A stretch of DNA of 64,000 nt, taken from Nissolia schottii (taxonomy: Eukaryota; Streptophyta; Magnoliopsida; Fabales; Fabaceae). The notes beneath the pieces were generated by a model. That model did not search any database. It was not told the DNA's origin and was given only the letters and a program-made list of their open reading frames with translations. The stretch lies in NCBI GenBank assembly GCA_003254905.1, contig QANU01001220.1:45177-109176 (forward strand), written 5' to 3'. Below are positions 11,672 to 22,009 of the stretch, one piece after another. Each line of letters starts with the position of its first letter. Position 1 is the stretch's first letter. Made by a program: the position numbers and the translations under genes.

Positions 11672-13279
11672 ATGCGAAAGAAAACCTCTGCAGATCAACT
11701 TCTATTCGATCCAGAAATAGAAGCAACTGCTAGGAGGAATCGACGTAACACAAGGAGAGCTCAAGCTCTAGCAGAGGCGGTAGAAAAACAAGAAATTTCC
11801 TCATCTTCATCTTCATCATCTTCTTCAAATCAAGACATGATGGCAGAAACTGGAGGAGAAACTGCTGGAACAGGACAAAGCCAAGGCTTTGTCAACTTCA
11901 CCCCACGAAACATCATTCGCATGGGACGAACAACGGGGACGCAACGAATACCTCAACTGCAACCGGGTTTGGTACAATTAATACACGCTAATCCTTTTGC
12001 AGGCTTAGATCATGAAGACTCGTACGCTCACCTCACAAAATTCTATGAGTTGTGCGGAATGACAACTCTGTCGGAAGCCGAAGAGGAAGCTATTTTCCTA
12101 AGGTTGTTTCCGTTAACTCTAATAGGAAAGGCGAAGGAACGACTACTAGATCAACCCCAAACTGTCCTCTCCAACTGGGATCAGCTGGAAGAAAGATTCT
12201 GTTGCAGGTATTTTTCTCAGTCGAAATTTATGGACTTAAAAACTGCAATCTCTACCTTTGTGCAGGCACCGAACGAGAGCCTGTGCGAAGCTTGGGAACG
12301 GTATAAATCAATGCTGAGAAGATGCCCTAAGCATGGGTTCGATGCAAGAACTCAAATCCACATTTTTAGAAATGGCCTGCAACAACAACATAAGCTTATG
12401 CTGGATGCAGCGGCTGGTGGACAAATAATGTCTAAAACACCAGACGAGGCCATAACAATCATCGAATCCATGGCGCTAACATATCAGCAAGGGCAATATA
12501 ACAGAAACCCATCCAGGAGAGGAGGCATGTTGGAACTGGGCAAAAACGATGCCATCCTAGCCCAAAACAAGCAACTACAACAACAATTAGATGAAATGAA
12601 GAAAACGTTGAATGAGTTGCCAAAGCAGTTGAAGGAAAGCCAGTCTTCCAGACGATACCAGGTAATGCAATGTGAATTTTGTTTTGGTGATCATCCCACT
12701 GGCTATTGTGAGTGCAGGGAAGAGGAAGCACAATTTGTTAATAATCAACAGAGGCCAGGCCAACAATTTCCAAGGAATCAAAATTATCAACCTTGGAGGC
12801 AGGAAGCAGGCCCATCCAATAGAGCGCCACTTCCCTATCAAACCCAGCAATTTCAACCCCCACACCACATTCTAACTCATCAAAATCAACCACCCAATTC
12901 CACAATGGAGGACATCTTGACACAGTTCATGCAGATGTCCATGGCGACCCAGAAAAATAACGATGCTTCGATTAAGAACTTGGAGATTCAGGTAGGCCAG
13001 CTCGCAAAGGAAATGGCCGAAATCAGAAGGGGAGCCTTCTCTGCCAACACAGAGCCCAACCCGAAGGAGTCATGCAAAGCAGTTTTGACATGCAGTGGCA
13101 AATTGCCAAGATCTGATGTTGTTAAGGAGACTGTTGGTAAAAAGGGTGAAGTTGAAAAAAATGAGAGAGTTGGAAAAGAAAGAGAAGAAGAAGTAGAGGA
13201 GGAGGAGGTAGAAAAAAATAATAAAAATAAAGAAAATGAAAAAAAAAGAAAGATAAAAAGAAAGAGGAAGAGGAAGTAG
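11672..13279 (+). CDS. Gag protein of Athila/Tat-like element
   Basis: This frame encodes the structural (capsid) protein of the retrotransposon. The first ATG (11672) gives MRKKTSADQLLFDPEIE, the usual kind of start for Athila-group Gag. A serine run follows at about residues 45-55. The retrotransposon gag domain lies at roughly residues 90-270 (FAGLDHEDSYAHLTKFYELC, LFPLTLIGKAKERL, CRYFSQSKF, ETFRNGL-like segment). Next come a Q/N/P-rich stretch and a C-terminal Glu/Lys-rich tail. A Cys/His patch (CEFCFGDHPTGYC) near residue 335 may be the nucleocapsid zinc knuckle. It ends at TAG 13277, 12 bp before the protease frame opens at its first ATG, which lies in the -1 frame relative to gag. Confidence 0.88.
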   Translation: MRKKTSADQLLFDPEIEATARRNRRNTRRAQALAEAVEKQEISSSSSSSSSSNQDMMAETGGETAGTGQSQGFVNFTPRNIIRMGRTTGTQRIPQLQPGLVQLIHANPFAGLDHEDSYAHLTKFYELCGMTTLSEAEEEAIFLRLFPLTLIGKAKERLLDQPQTVLSNWDQLEERFCCRYFSQSKFMDLKTAISTFVQAPNESLCEAWERYKSMLRRCPKHGFDARTQIHIFRNGLQQQHKLMLDAAAGGQIMSKTPDEAITIIESMALTYQQGQYNRNPSRRGGMLELGKNDAILAQNKQLQQQLDEMKKTLNELPKQLKESQSSRRYQVMQCEFCFGDHPTGYCECREEEAQFVNNQQRPGQQFPRNQNYQPWRQEAGPSNRAPLPYQTQQFQPPHHILTHQNQPPNSTMEDILTQFMQMSMATQKNNDASIKNLEIQVGQLAKEMAEIRRGAFSANTEPNPKESCKAVLTCSGKLPRSDVVKETVGKKGEVEKNERVGKEREEEVEEEEVEKNNKNKENEKKRKIKRKRKRK

Positions 13280-13290
13280 AAAAAGAAAAG

Positions 13291-14367
13291 ATGTTGATCA
13301 AAGAAAAATCACTTCCTTATCCAAAAACTCCCTCAAAACTTGACAAGGAGAGGCAGTTTGCGAGGTTTATGGATATTTTTAAAAGATTACAAATCAATAT
13401 TCCATTTGCCGAAGCACTGGAACAAATGCCCTCCTATGCCAAGTTTATGAAGGAGCTATTGACGAAAAAAAGGAGATATCAAAACGAGGAAACAGTGCAG
13501 TTAAGTGCAAACTGCAGTGCCATCATCCAGAATTATATTCCCCACAAATTAAGAGATCGTGGAAGTGTCACCATTCCTGTCACCATTGGAAATGTGTCAG
13601 TGGGAAAAGCTTTAATTGACCTAGGGGCTAGTGTTAGCCTGATGCACCTATCTGTACTTAAAAGAATAAGTGATTTGGAACTGAAACCAACCAAGATGTC
13701 TTTACAACTAGCTGACCGATCGATCAAATATCCACTCGGCGTAGCGGAAGATGTTCTGGTAAAGGTTGATAAATTTTTAATCCCCGCTAACTTCGTTGTG
13801 ATTGACATTTCAGAGGATACCGAGGTTCCCCTAATTCTTGGGAGACCTTTCATGAGGACTGCAAGAATGGGAATAGACATGGACAGAGGAAAATTGACGA
13901 TCATAGTCCATGGGGATGAGGTGCAGTTAGATATGTTTGAGGCAATGAAACACCCAGAGGATGAGGGACAATGTTTCAACCTTGATGTACTTGATGAGGT
14001 TGTTATGCAAGTACAACGGCGACCTCAAGTAGTGGATCCGTTGGAAATGGCATTAACCGATAACCCAGCACCATTCACTACAGATGAAGAAAAGGAGATA
14101 GAGCTATTCTTGCAAAACCTTGACTCCACACCAACCATTCTTCCTGAAAAAGTGGAAATAGAGGATCTCAACAAGAAAGCTCAACCAAAGGAAGAAAAGA
14201 AATTAGAACTACCACCTCTAACTTCTCAATTCAGGTATGAAATTATGCAGGATAAAGGAGCGGACGAAATAAGTAGCTCCTCACTTCTGAAGGAAGGATG
14301 GACTTTTCAACGACTTTTTGAGGTAGCCAAGGTGGTCAGCAATATGCTGGACAAAGAATTTGGCTAA
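13291..14367 (+). CDS. Aspartic protease-bearing ORF of Athila/Tat-like element
   Basis: The frame encodes about 358 residues. The retropepsin region contains ALIDLGASVSLM (active-site loop, D-L-G-A-S in place of the usual D-T/S-G-A-S) at about residue 108. The flap/second-loop motif LILGRPFM follows at about residue 180. In autonomous relatives this region continues into reverse transcriptase. Here the frame ends with a TAA after an acidic tail, and no RT motifs follow. The same frame is already open from 13240, upstream of the ATG. A -1 frameshift in the A-rich tract could therefore produce a Gag-Pro fusion. It is intact as a reading frame, so it may be expressed. Confidence 0.85.
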   Translation: MLIKEKSLPYPKTPSKLDKERQFARFMDIFKRLQINIPFAEALEQMPSYAKFMKELLTKKRRYQNEETVQLSANCSAIIQNYIPHKLRDRGSVTIPVTIGNVSVGKALIDLGASVSLMHLSVLKRISDLELKPTKMSLQLADRSIKYPLGVAEDVLVKVDKFLIPANFVVIDISEDTEVPLILGRPFMRTARMGIDMDRGKLTIIVHGDEVQLDMFEAMKHPEDEGQCFNLDVLDEVVMQVQRRPQVVDPLEMALTDNPAPFTTDEEKEIELFLQNLDSTPTILPEKVEIEDLNKKAQPKEEKKLELPPLTSQFRYEIMQDKGADEISSSSLLKEGWTFQRLFEVAKVVSNMLDKEFG

Positions 14368-15884
14368 CACTTGCTAAAGACAGGCGTCAAGCTAATGACG
14401 TTAAACGAGCGCTTCCTGGGAGGCAACCCAGAGTTCTATGAGTTTTATTACTCTAGTAATTAAGTATTAATACTAAGGTGTTAAAATAAAATTTTTTGTG
14501 AAGATGGTGAAAATGGTTACAATTGGAAGGAAAGGATTAAAAAGGAAAACATTTCTAATGATTGCTAACCAATCCTTGAAAAAGGAGTTCTCTAATTGTT
14601 TTGCAGGATGTAAAAGCATTAAGGAAAACGAGGTCACATCAAGAGAACACAGTCACCATAACAGGGAGCATCTTAATCTTTTTTACTTTTCTTAGTTAGA
14701 ATATCTTTTTGTACTTAAGACTTGTTTGCTAAAAACAAAGTGGTAATTTATTTTACTTGGGTTCGGTGCATGAAGACACACAACATGAATTGAATTGTTT
14801 CATAATCCATCACGGAACCTGTGATTCGTGCATAGATACCTTGAAAATGTTCATATGCATTTCTACTTGTTTGCATAAGCATAACCTTGAAGATGTTTTG
14901 AACTCAAGGAAATAAACCCTAAACCTTGTGAGGAAGTGAGCCAAACACTAAGTGAGATAGAGAGAATCACCATTGTTTTACGCAATTGAATTTGTTTGAG
15001 TCTCTAGTTTGATGAATTGTATGGGAATAATAGGAGATGATCAAGGCATATTGTTCTTTAGAATTTAAACCCACTTGGCCAAATAAAGCTTACCATACTT
15101 AGGAATATCCTTTGCTACCCCTTTTCAGCCTAACATGAGAAAAGTATTGTTCATAATCCCCGAGCCATAAAAGAAAAACAATGCTACCCTTTAATTTCTA
15201 AATTAAGAGAGCATTTAAAAATGGATTATGTGCAAAAGATCTAAGTCAGGGGGAGACAAGGATAGGCAAAAGTGGGAATGTACAAAAGGAAAGATAAAAA
15301 AGAAAAAATCAAGAAAAGAACACATTCTATCCCATAACAAAAAGCAGAAAAAGAAAAAGGGATAGAGGAAAAAGAAAAAAATCAGGAGAAAAAGGGTAAA
15401 GAAACAAAGAAAAAGGGCATAAAAGAAGTTGGTTTTCAATGCTCTCTTAATTGGAAACTTTGCATATCCAGAAAAACCAATGTTTTTTGTAGCCTAGCCC
15501 CATTACAACTCTTGAAAGTCCTTTGTGATCCTTGCATGACCATACTTTGCATTGAATGGTGAGACAGGTAACAAATTTAAATTGTTGTGATTCAATGGTA
15601 ATATGGAGCGAAACACTCACCCCAAATTGGTCTACTGACCATTATGTACATAAAGATAATTTCCTTGGTGGAAAAGACATTGGATAGAGTGATTTGCTTA
15701 TGCTATTCAAGTAATGGTGCATTTGATTTGTTCAGGTTTTATGGTGTCTCACAGGTCTCAAGCTTTAACTGTCTGAAACATTCCAATTCATTGTTTTAAC
15801 CGATTGTTCATAAGCATTAATTCCTTGTAGAATAAGTCTACTACCTCTTGTTTGAGGACAAACAAGGTCTTAAGTCAGGGGGAG
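14368..15884 (+). other. Non-coding internal region, polypurine tract at end
   Basis: These 1.5 kb lie where pol would be in an autonomous relative. No RT, RNase H or integrase motif is visible on either strand. A purine-rich stretch of A and G spans about 15240-15430. The polypurine tract AGGGGGAG at 15877-15884 abuts the 3' LTR. A 65-residue frame at 14498 has no recognisable features. Confidence 0.8.
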
Positions 15885-17424
15885 TGTTAAGTGTCCAAAT
15901 TACATGATTTTTAACCTATCAAAATGGCGCTTAAACTCTTATGTTTTTAAAGAAATATCTAACTTAATCCCTTTATTTTGTAGGTTTCTAATATATTTTG
16001 AAGAATTGATGCAAACATAATTATGAAGAATAATCCCAGGAAGAATAGAAGAAAAGAGCAGAATTGGAAGAGAGCGTAAAAGAGAAGATTCTGGCGACAA
16101 GATCGCTCAGCGAATCACAACCTATCGCCCAGCGATTAAGGGATAATCGCTCAGGGATTGGTGTCGGCAAGCAACTTGCACGCGGCGCAATGATTGCGCC
16201 AGCTGGAGCCAGCCTGGCGCCGTACTGCCATGTCAGCGCCACCCTGAAAAGCTGCCGAGCATTTATGACTCCGCGTAAAAAGTACAATCGCTCAGCGATA
16301 AGGCACCGACGCTCAGCGATAAGGTCAGAATCGCTCAGCGGAACCATCAAAACCGCTGAGCGAAGGCATCCAACTTTTGCCTATAAATAGAGGGAGGCCG
16401 AGGCATTCAGGGAGGAATCAACCCCCCACGACACCAAACTCATTCCAACTCCATTTTCCACTTTTTATACATTACTTAGGTTAGGTTTAGAAAGAAACTT
16501 AGGGTTTAAAAGCTTTCCTTAAGAGGAAGTGCTGCTGGAATTGTCAACAGTTGTGAACCGTGGTGGAGGTGTGGAGACATTTCACCACTCTTCTCAACCA
16601 ACCATTGCTCTAAACCCTGTAAGTCTGTAAACTATCCTTGACAATGGATAGCTAACTTTCTTTATTGCTGGGATTGATGTGCTTTATTTCCTAATGTATC
16701 CATTGTAACTTATGTTTATGATTTTATAAAGTCTTATGATTTTAATGAATGATCTTGTGCTTAATGCCTGCTGTTGTTAGTATTTTTGATTCTTAACTTG
16801 AGACTTGCTTACATGAACGAAAGTTATGCTAGTTAAGTTACAAACCAGGTTAGGATCAATAGTGCTTTGAATAAGCTTGATTTTATGCTTGAATATTGTG
16901 AACGAGAGTTACAACTATTTGAGCTTGACCTAGATCAATTCATTTAGTTCTTATCTGCCATAACTGGAGACCTAGAGCTAATCGCATTAACATCCGCTTT
17001 AACTTCAAGGTACTTTGTTGAGTTTGTGCAAGACATTGACAACTTAATAAAGGAACTTGTGAACTTAACATGCTTGAGAAAGATAATTAAGTTAAGAACT
17101 GGTGGCGATAAAATCAATAAGACTCATAAGTCACATGGCTGCATTGAGAAATATTGTCACTAAGATCCCAACATCTTTCTTTACCTGCCTATACTCTATT
17201 CCATTATTGTTCTCTTTATTTTATTTGCAAGTTATTTATCATATATTTACTCATCAAAATACCTTAAAATAGTTCAACTCCAAGATATTAGTTTTAAACA
17301 CAATCCCTGTGGATACGATTATACCCGTCTATACCTGCAATTGGATTCCTTGTGAATTTGAAAGCTGTAGAAGGATATATTAAATTGACGAGAGTGTGAG
17401 ACTATTGCAAAAAGGCTTTCAACA
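15885..17424 (+). mobile_element. 3' LTR of Athila-like element
   Basis: It begins TGTTAAGTGT and ends TTTCAACA, followed by the GGCGG target duplication. Phased CGCTCAGCG copies occur at 16104, 16126 and 16148 and at 16289, 16310, 16332 and 16354. TATAAATA is at 16382. A 17-bp deletion near 17265 relative to the 5' LTR removes CAATACTCTTCCCATAG. Confidence 0.93.
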
Positions 17425-17972
17425 GGCGGCCGTAAACTCGAGTCACGTTCATCCGGGCTCCATTGTTCTGCACCTTCAGGGGTCGCAGCCTTACTGAAAC
17501 TAGGTCCGCCTCTACGTCTTTCTCGTAGGGTGGCGTCTCGTCGTCCGCTGGAGGTACTGGCTCAACAGGTGCTGGGGGTACTGCTCGAAGGGGAAGGGGG
17601 TCATGTACCACCAAGACCGACCAGTGCTCGGTCTCGACCCCTGTCTCGGGGCTACGGTCCTATAGATGCTCCGGACGATCCGCCTCTTCCGCAGTGGTGT
17701 AGTCATCTAGCTCACCTGAAGTCATAAGTGAGTGGGGTGAGAGCGGTTGGTTCCCAATGGATAACAATAGGGTCGTGGGGTCTGGTTACTCAATTAAGCT
17801 TCAGGCCACCCAGGAGATCTCTAAGTGTTCATGTATCTACACCTTTCCTACCATTTATTTCTTGCCTAAAGTCCTGAGCAGCTTTATCTAATTACTAGGT
17901 GACTGGGATCTCTAATCTTTAACTACCTAGACATTCGCGCTTGCTTACTAGACTCGCGGTGCTATAGTGACC
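17425..17972 (-). mobile_element. Reverse LTR fragment, right of Athila-like insertion
   Basis: This is the continuation of the LTR interrupted at 9952, beginning with the duplicated GGCGG. It carries the family landmarks GTGGGGTGAGAGCGG and the AGGAGATCTCTAAGTG stretch. Overlapping short frames on both strands are GC-rich shadows, not genes. Confidence 0.55.
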
Positions 17973-18215
17973 TGATAAGTGTCCTATTTACACAATTTTC
18001 AACTATTAAAATGGCACTTATTTGCATATGTTTTAAAGAATTATCTAACTAAATTCCCCATTTTTGTAGGTTTATAATATATTCTTAGAGATGGATGCAA
18101 GCATAATTAATTAAAGAATAATCCTAGAAGAATGGAGCAAAGGGCAAAAGAGGAAATAAGAAGTAAAAGACAAAATCAGACGAGGCCGGTCAGCACTTTG
18201 CTCTTTTGCCCTGAT
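17973..18215 (+). mobile_element. Diverged Athila-like LTR start
   Basis: TGATAAGTGTCCTATTTACA and the following 200 bases align with the first 200 bases of the Athila-like LTRs at 9953 and 15885. Many substitutions separate them. It is an older truncated copy of a related LTR, lacking the TSD-bounded structure. Confidence 0.65.
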
Positions 18216-19380
18216 TATAAGGTTGTTACCTGCGTGGTTAGGGTTACTTCTAGCCCCTACTTTTAGGTTGGAAAATATCTCTTACTCAAAATACGGACCG
18301 TTTTGAAAATTTTCTCGATTCTTTACTAGTTTATAAGTTAAGAGCCATACGTGTCAATGAATTATACATAGATACAAGCGATAGAGTCTTATCAGACTTA
18401 AACGTTACTATCCTAAGAAATAAATCTCCAAAATATTTTATAACATACATATATGTACAGTCAATTGGTCCATAATACAAATACACAGTGCGTAATATTA
18501 TAATTTACATCTACCACACTTAGTCGCCAACGGCCTGACTAGACCATGTGACTATTACACGTTACACGTCACTAATCCTTGCCCTGCTTGCTTGTCGAAC
18601 GGTAGCACTGGTTGCTCCTCTGCGATGTCTCGGCTCAGGGGCTTCTACTATAGTAGAAGTTCTTGTCCTAGCTCCAAGGTAAGTCTGGATCCTCGCAACG
18701 TGCCTCAGGCTCCTGCCTGGAATCATAACGAAGTAGGGGTGAGAACATTACATCCTCAGTGGGGTCCTTTGGGAATACCTATTCGTTTCGCTTCAATTAT
18801 GATTCAGCCGCTCAGGGGGTCTCTAGGTGTCAAAACACACTAATACCCTACTGATTATTATCCCTACTAGGCTTGAGCAGCTTTATCTACGTTACTAAGT
18901 GATCGTGGGGAAAATATAATCTGACTTAACTTAGTTACATAGTCTCGTGCTTTTTAGCTTATACCGTCAGGGCCTTGTGATACTACATCACGTACCCACG
19001 TTCTTAGACTCGAGAGGTCACCTCGTGGCGTACATTCATATACATATAGCATTCATCAAGAAATCTTGATGCATGTCTGGGGAAAAAGGGGTCGCTTACG
19101 CCCCTGTGACTACGTCCTTTTCGCTGCTGGATGCCTTCACTGCCTTGTTGACTGCGGGATCGTCATCCCCATATAGCCACAACTGCTTACAACCATTCAA
19201 ATGATAGAATGGCGAGAGTGTACCCTGGTGGTAACACTGGCAAATGAGGGCATGTTTGTCCACATCTGGGGGATAATGCTCCGCCATGTCTGAGGGCATA
19301 GGTTACACACCACAACTGGGGGTATGCCTTTATGCCACGCCTGGGGCATCTGACTCGTCTTTTAAATGTCATAACATAAA
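18216..19380 (-). mobile_element. Chromovirus-type LTR interior (reverse)
   Basis: It shares GGGGTTACTTCTAGCCCC-like, AAAATACGGACCG and GCCGCTCAGGGGGTCTCTAGG landmarks with the reverse LTRs at 5134 and 41569. It is truncated on the right by the SIRE-like LTR. No gene is seen. Confidence 0.55.
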
Positions 19381-20657
19381 TGTAAGTTCAGATAGCAACC
19401 TAAGAGGGGGTGAATTAAGTTTCACTCAGTTTTTGGTTCTTTGAAAAAGTGAATGCTTATGAATCCTTATTCTTAGGTTATGACCAATGATCAGCAATAA
19501 TCAAAACAATTGGAATTGATAATGCAGGGGAAAAATAAATTGATGAATGTAAAAAGTGTAGGGATAGAGAAAATCACACCAGAGATTTACCCTGGTTCAC
19601 CTTCAACCACCGAAGGCTACGTCCAATCCCCTGTTCTGATTCAGGGATTTTTCCATTATGTAAACTGTGTTGTGTACAACCTCACAACCGAGACACTTAC
19701 ACAGAAAACTTCAAGAGAACACAACCGTTCCTCTGGTTACACAATGCCCTCACTGAACACTACAGTGATAATCAAAAACACACCAGTGTTTACAACCATA
19801 ATTAACAAATTGAAGAAGAATTGTACAATGGCTTTTTACTCAACCCTAAACTCAGGGATGGATAATCCTGAATAGAAAGCACAATTGATATAACAGTTAA
19901 GGCTCAAGGCTATCTGAGTTTTTGGATTGAAAAGAACTTTGAAAATGATCAGAACTTTGTAATAGATGATAAAAATTATGGAGTTCTGGAGTTGTGTTTT
20001 GTTATGCACGATTTCCAACCTTATATAGGTAGAGGTGCATGTTCATGAACCATTACATGGCTTACAGATGCCAAACAACGCACTGTTTCATGAAAAAACA
20101 CACCAGTTCGAGCATGTAATCGATTAACCAAGTATGGTACTCGATTACACACATCAACTATGCCAATTTTCAAATTTTGTGAGGTGGTAATCGATTACTA
20201 CAAGTATGTAATCGATTACACACAACAAATACCAAATTTGAAAATTTATAAGGTGGTAATCAATTAACTCGGGTTGGTAATCAATTACTCACATAAAATT
20301 TGAAATATTTTCAAATTTTTGAGTTAGTAATTGATTACATCAAGTGGTTAATCGATTACTCATGCAGAAAATGTTTTCCAAGTGTTGAAAACCCTAGAAA
20401 AGTGTTGCTAAATTTTTAGAGTTTTAGAAAACATGTTAGACTTGTTAGAGTGTAAGCCTTATGAGCCATTAACCATGATATCAATAACAAATGCTAACTA
20501 TTAGACACTAAGGTAATAACACTTGAACCTTCAATATGTTGAACGGTTGAGCTTTACGGTGCTTCGATCGTGTCTCTATATTTTTCTGCTTTTTGTTGAT
20601 GTTTGTTGTCATCATCAAAACCTATCCATCAAGGTCAGAGATATAGTCTTCTTCACA
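19381..20657 (-). mobile_element. SIRE/Maximus-like copia LTR 1 (reverse)
   Basis: The left edge is TGTAAGTTCAGATAGCAACC and the right edge is ...CTTCTTCACA, followed by a reversed polypurine tract. It aligns along its length with the LTR at 20686-22009. It contains the first GTAATCGATTAC array. Short frames inside it are spurious. Confidence 0.75.
20116..20359. repeat. Paired GTAATCGATTAC array, LTR 1
   Basis: Copies or one- to two-base variants start at 20116, 20137, 20187, 20208, 20256, 20277, 20327 and 20348. That is four pairs, each 21 bases apart, with a pair-to-pair period of 69-71 bases. Several copies have lost the perfect palindrome (for example GTAATCAATTAC). Confidence 0.88.
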
Positions 20658-20685
20658 TTCTCCCCCTTTTTGATGATGACAAAAC
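20658..20685 (-). other. 28-bp polypurine-tract remnant between two LTRs
   Basis: TTCTCCCCCTTTTTGATGAT... is the reversed internal end (polypurine tract) that also follows LTR 2 at 22010. It is the only internal sequence left between the two LTRs. Confidence 0.75.
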
Positions 20686-22009
20686 TGTAACTTCAGATAG
20701 CAACCTAAGAGGGGGTGAATTAGGTTTATCTTGTTTTTCCATGATTTTGGTTCTTTGAAAAAGATAATTGATTTGAAACCCTAATTCCCAAATTATGATC
20801 AATACCCAGCAATAAACAGAATGATTGATAATGTTAATGCAGTGGAAATGTAAATTGCTGAACATAAAGAGTGTAGGGATAGGAAAAATAACACTAGAGA
20901 TTTTATCCTGGTTCACCTTCAACCACCGAAGGCTACATCCAGTCTCCTATTCTGATTCAGGGATTTTTCCACTATGTAATCTTGTGTAGTGTACAACCTC
21001 ACACCCAAGGCACTTACACTGACAACTTCAAGAGAATAAGCTCGTTCCCCTGGTTATACAGTACTCTCACCGAACACTACAGTGATAATCAGAATTTTCT
21101 CACCGAACACTACGATGAATATCAAAACCACACCGAACACTACAGTGCCACAATTGATTCACAATTTTTGAAGAAGTAATACAATGGCTTTGCCAATCCT
21201 AAATTTAAGGTTAGAAGTTTTCCTGAATAGAAAGCACAAATGATATAACAATTAAGGCTCAAAGGCTTTCTAAGTTTTGGATTAACAATGAACTTGAAAA
21301 TTGATCATAACTTGTAAATATGAAAGTAAGAATTGAGTTCTGGAGATCTGCATGAGTTTGCACGAATTTGTCACTTATATAGGCATAGGTGCCTCTTCAT
21401 GAACCATTGCCATGGCTTCCAAATGCCAAACAACGCATTGTTTCATGAAAAAACACACCAGTTCGTGCAGGTAATCGATTAACCAAGTGTGGTAATCGAT
21501 TACACCCATAAACGTTGCCAATTTTCAAATTCTGTGTAGTGGTAATCGATTACCATAAGTGTGTAATCGATTACACACACAGCAAATACCAATTTTGAAA
21601 GTTTCTGAGGTGGTAATCGATTAACACAAGTGGGTAATCGATTACTCACATAAACAATGGCATATTTTCAAATTTCTAATGATGGTAATCGATTACAGCA
21701 AGTGGGTAATCAATTACTCATGCTGAAACTGTTTTCCAACTGTTGTAAACCCTAGAAAAGTGTTGCTAATTGATTTTAGGGTTTTATCAAAAGTGTTATA
21801 CTTGTTAGAATGAAAACCTTATGAGCCATTAACCATGATATCATAAACAAGTGCTAACTATTAAACTCCAAGGTAAAAACACTAGAACCTTTAATATGAG
21901 CTTTGCAGTTCTTCGATCGTGTCTTTGCCTTTTTCTTGCTTTTTGTTGATGTTTGTTGTCGTCATCAAAACCTAGCCATCAAGGTCAGGGAGAAAGAGTC
22001 TTCTTCACA
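20686..22009 (-). mobile_element. SIRE/Maximus-like copia LTR 2 (reverse)
   Basis: It runs from TGTAACTTCAGATAGC to ...TTCTTCACA and is followed by the reversed polypurine tract and internal region of the element. It contains a better preserved GTAATCGATTAC array than LTR 1. Confidence 0.78.
21471..21717. repeat. Paired GTAATCGATTAC array, LTR 2
   Basis: Copies start at 21471, 21492, 21542, 21563, 21613, 21634, 21685 and 21706. Pair spacing is 21 bases throughout and the pair period is 71, 71 and 72. Five of eight are the perfect 12-base palindrome. Spacers between pairs are partly alike (CCAATTTT.AAA) but clearly diverged. The core TAATCGATTA resembles a palindromic homeodomain-dimer site; that is an analogy only. 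Confidence 0.9.

Larger units (their letters stand above)
9953..17424 (+). mobile_element. Complete non-autonomous Athila/Tat-like LTR element
   Basis: The element is 7,472 bp with LTRs of 1,581 and 1,540 bp, both TGTTAAGTGT...TTTCAACA. It has perfect 5-bp target duplications (GGCGG at 9948-9952 and 17425-17429). A primer-binding site matches the tRNA-Asp 3' end (11538-11553), and a polypurine tract lies at 15877-15884. Inside are gag and a protease-bearing frame. No reverse transcriptase, RNase H or integrase motifs occur in any frame between the LTRs. By eye the LTRs differ at about 2-3 % of positions, so the insertion is young. It must depend on an autonomous relative for replication. Confidence 0.93.

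Noticed and set aside
14498..14695. 65-residue frame after the protease ORF
   Set aside because: No recognisable motif; the region lies in the non-coding interval of a non-autonomous element.
17402..17727. Several overlapping 60-70-residue frames
   Set aside because: GC-rich LTR segment with frames on both strands, starting inside the 3' LTR of another element.
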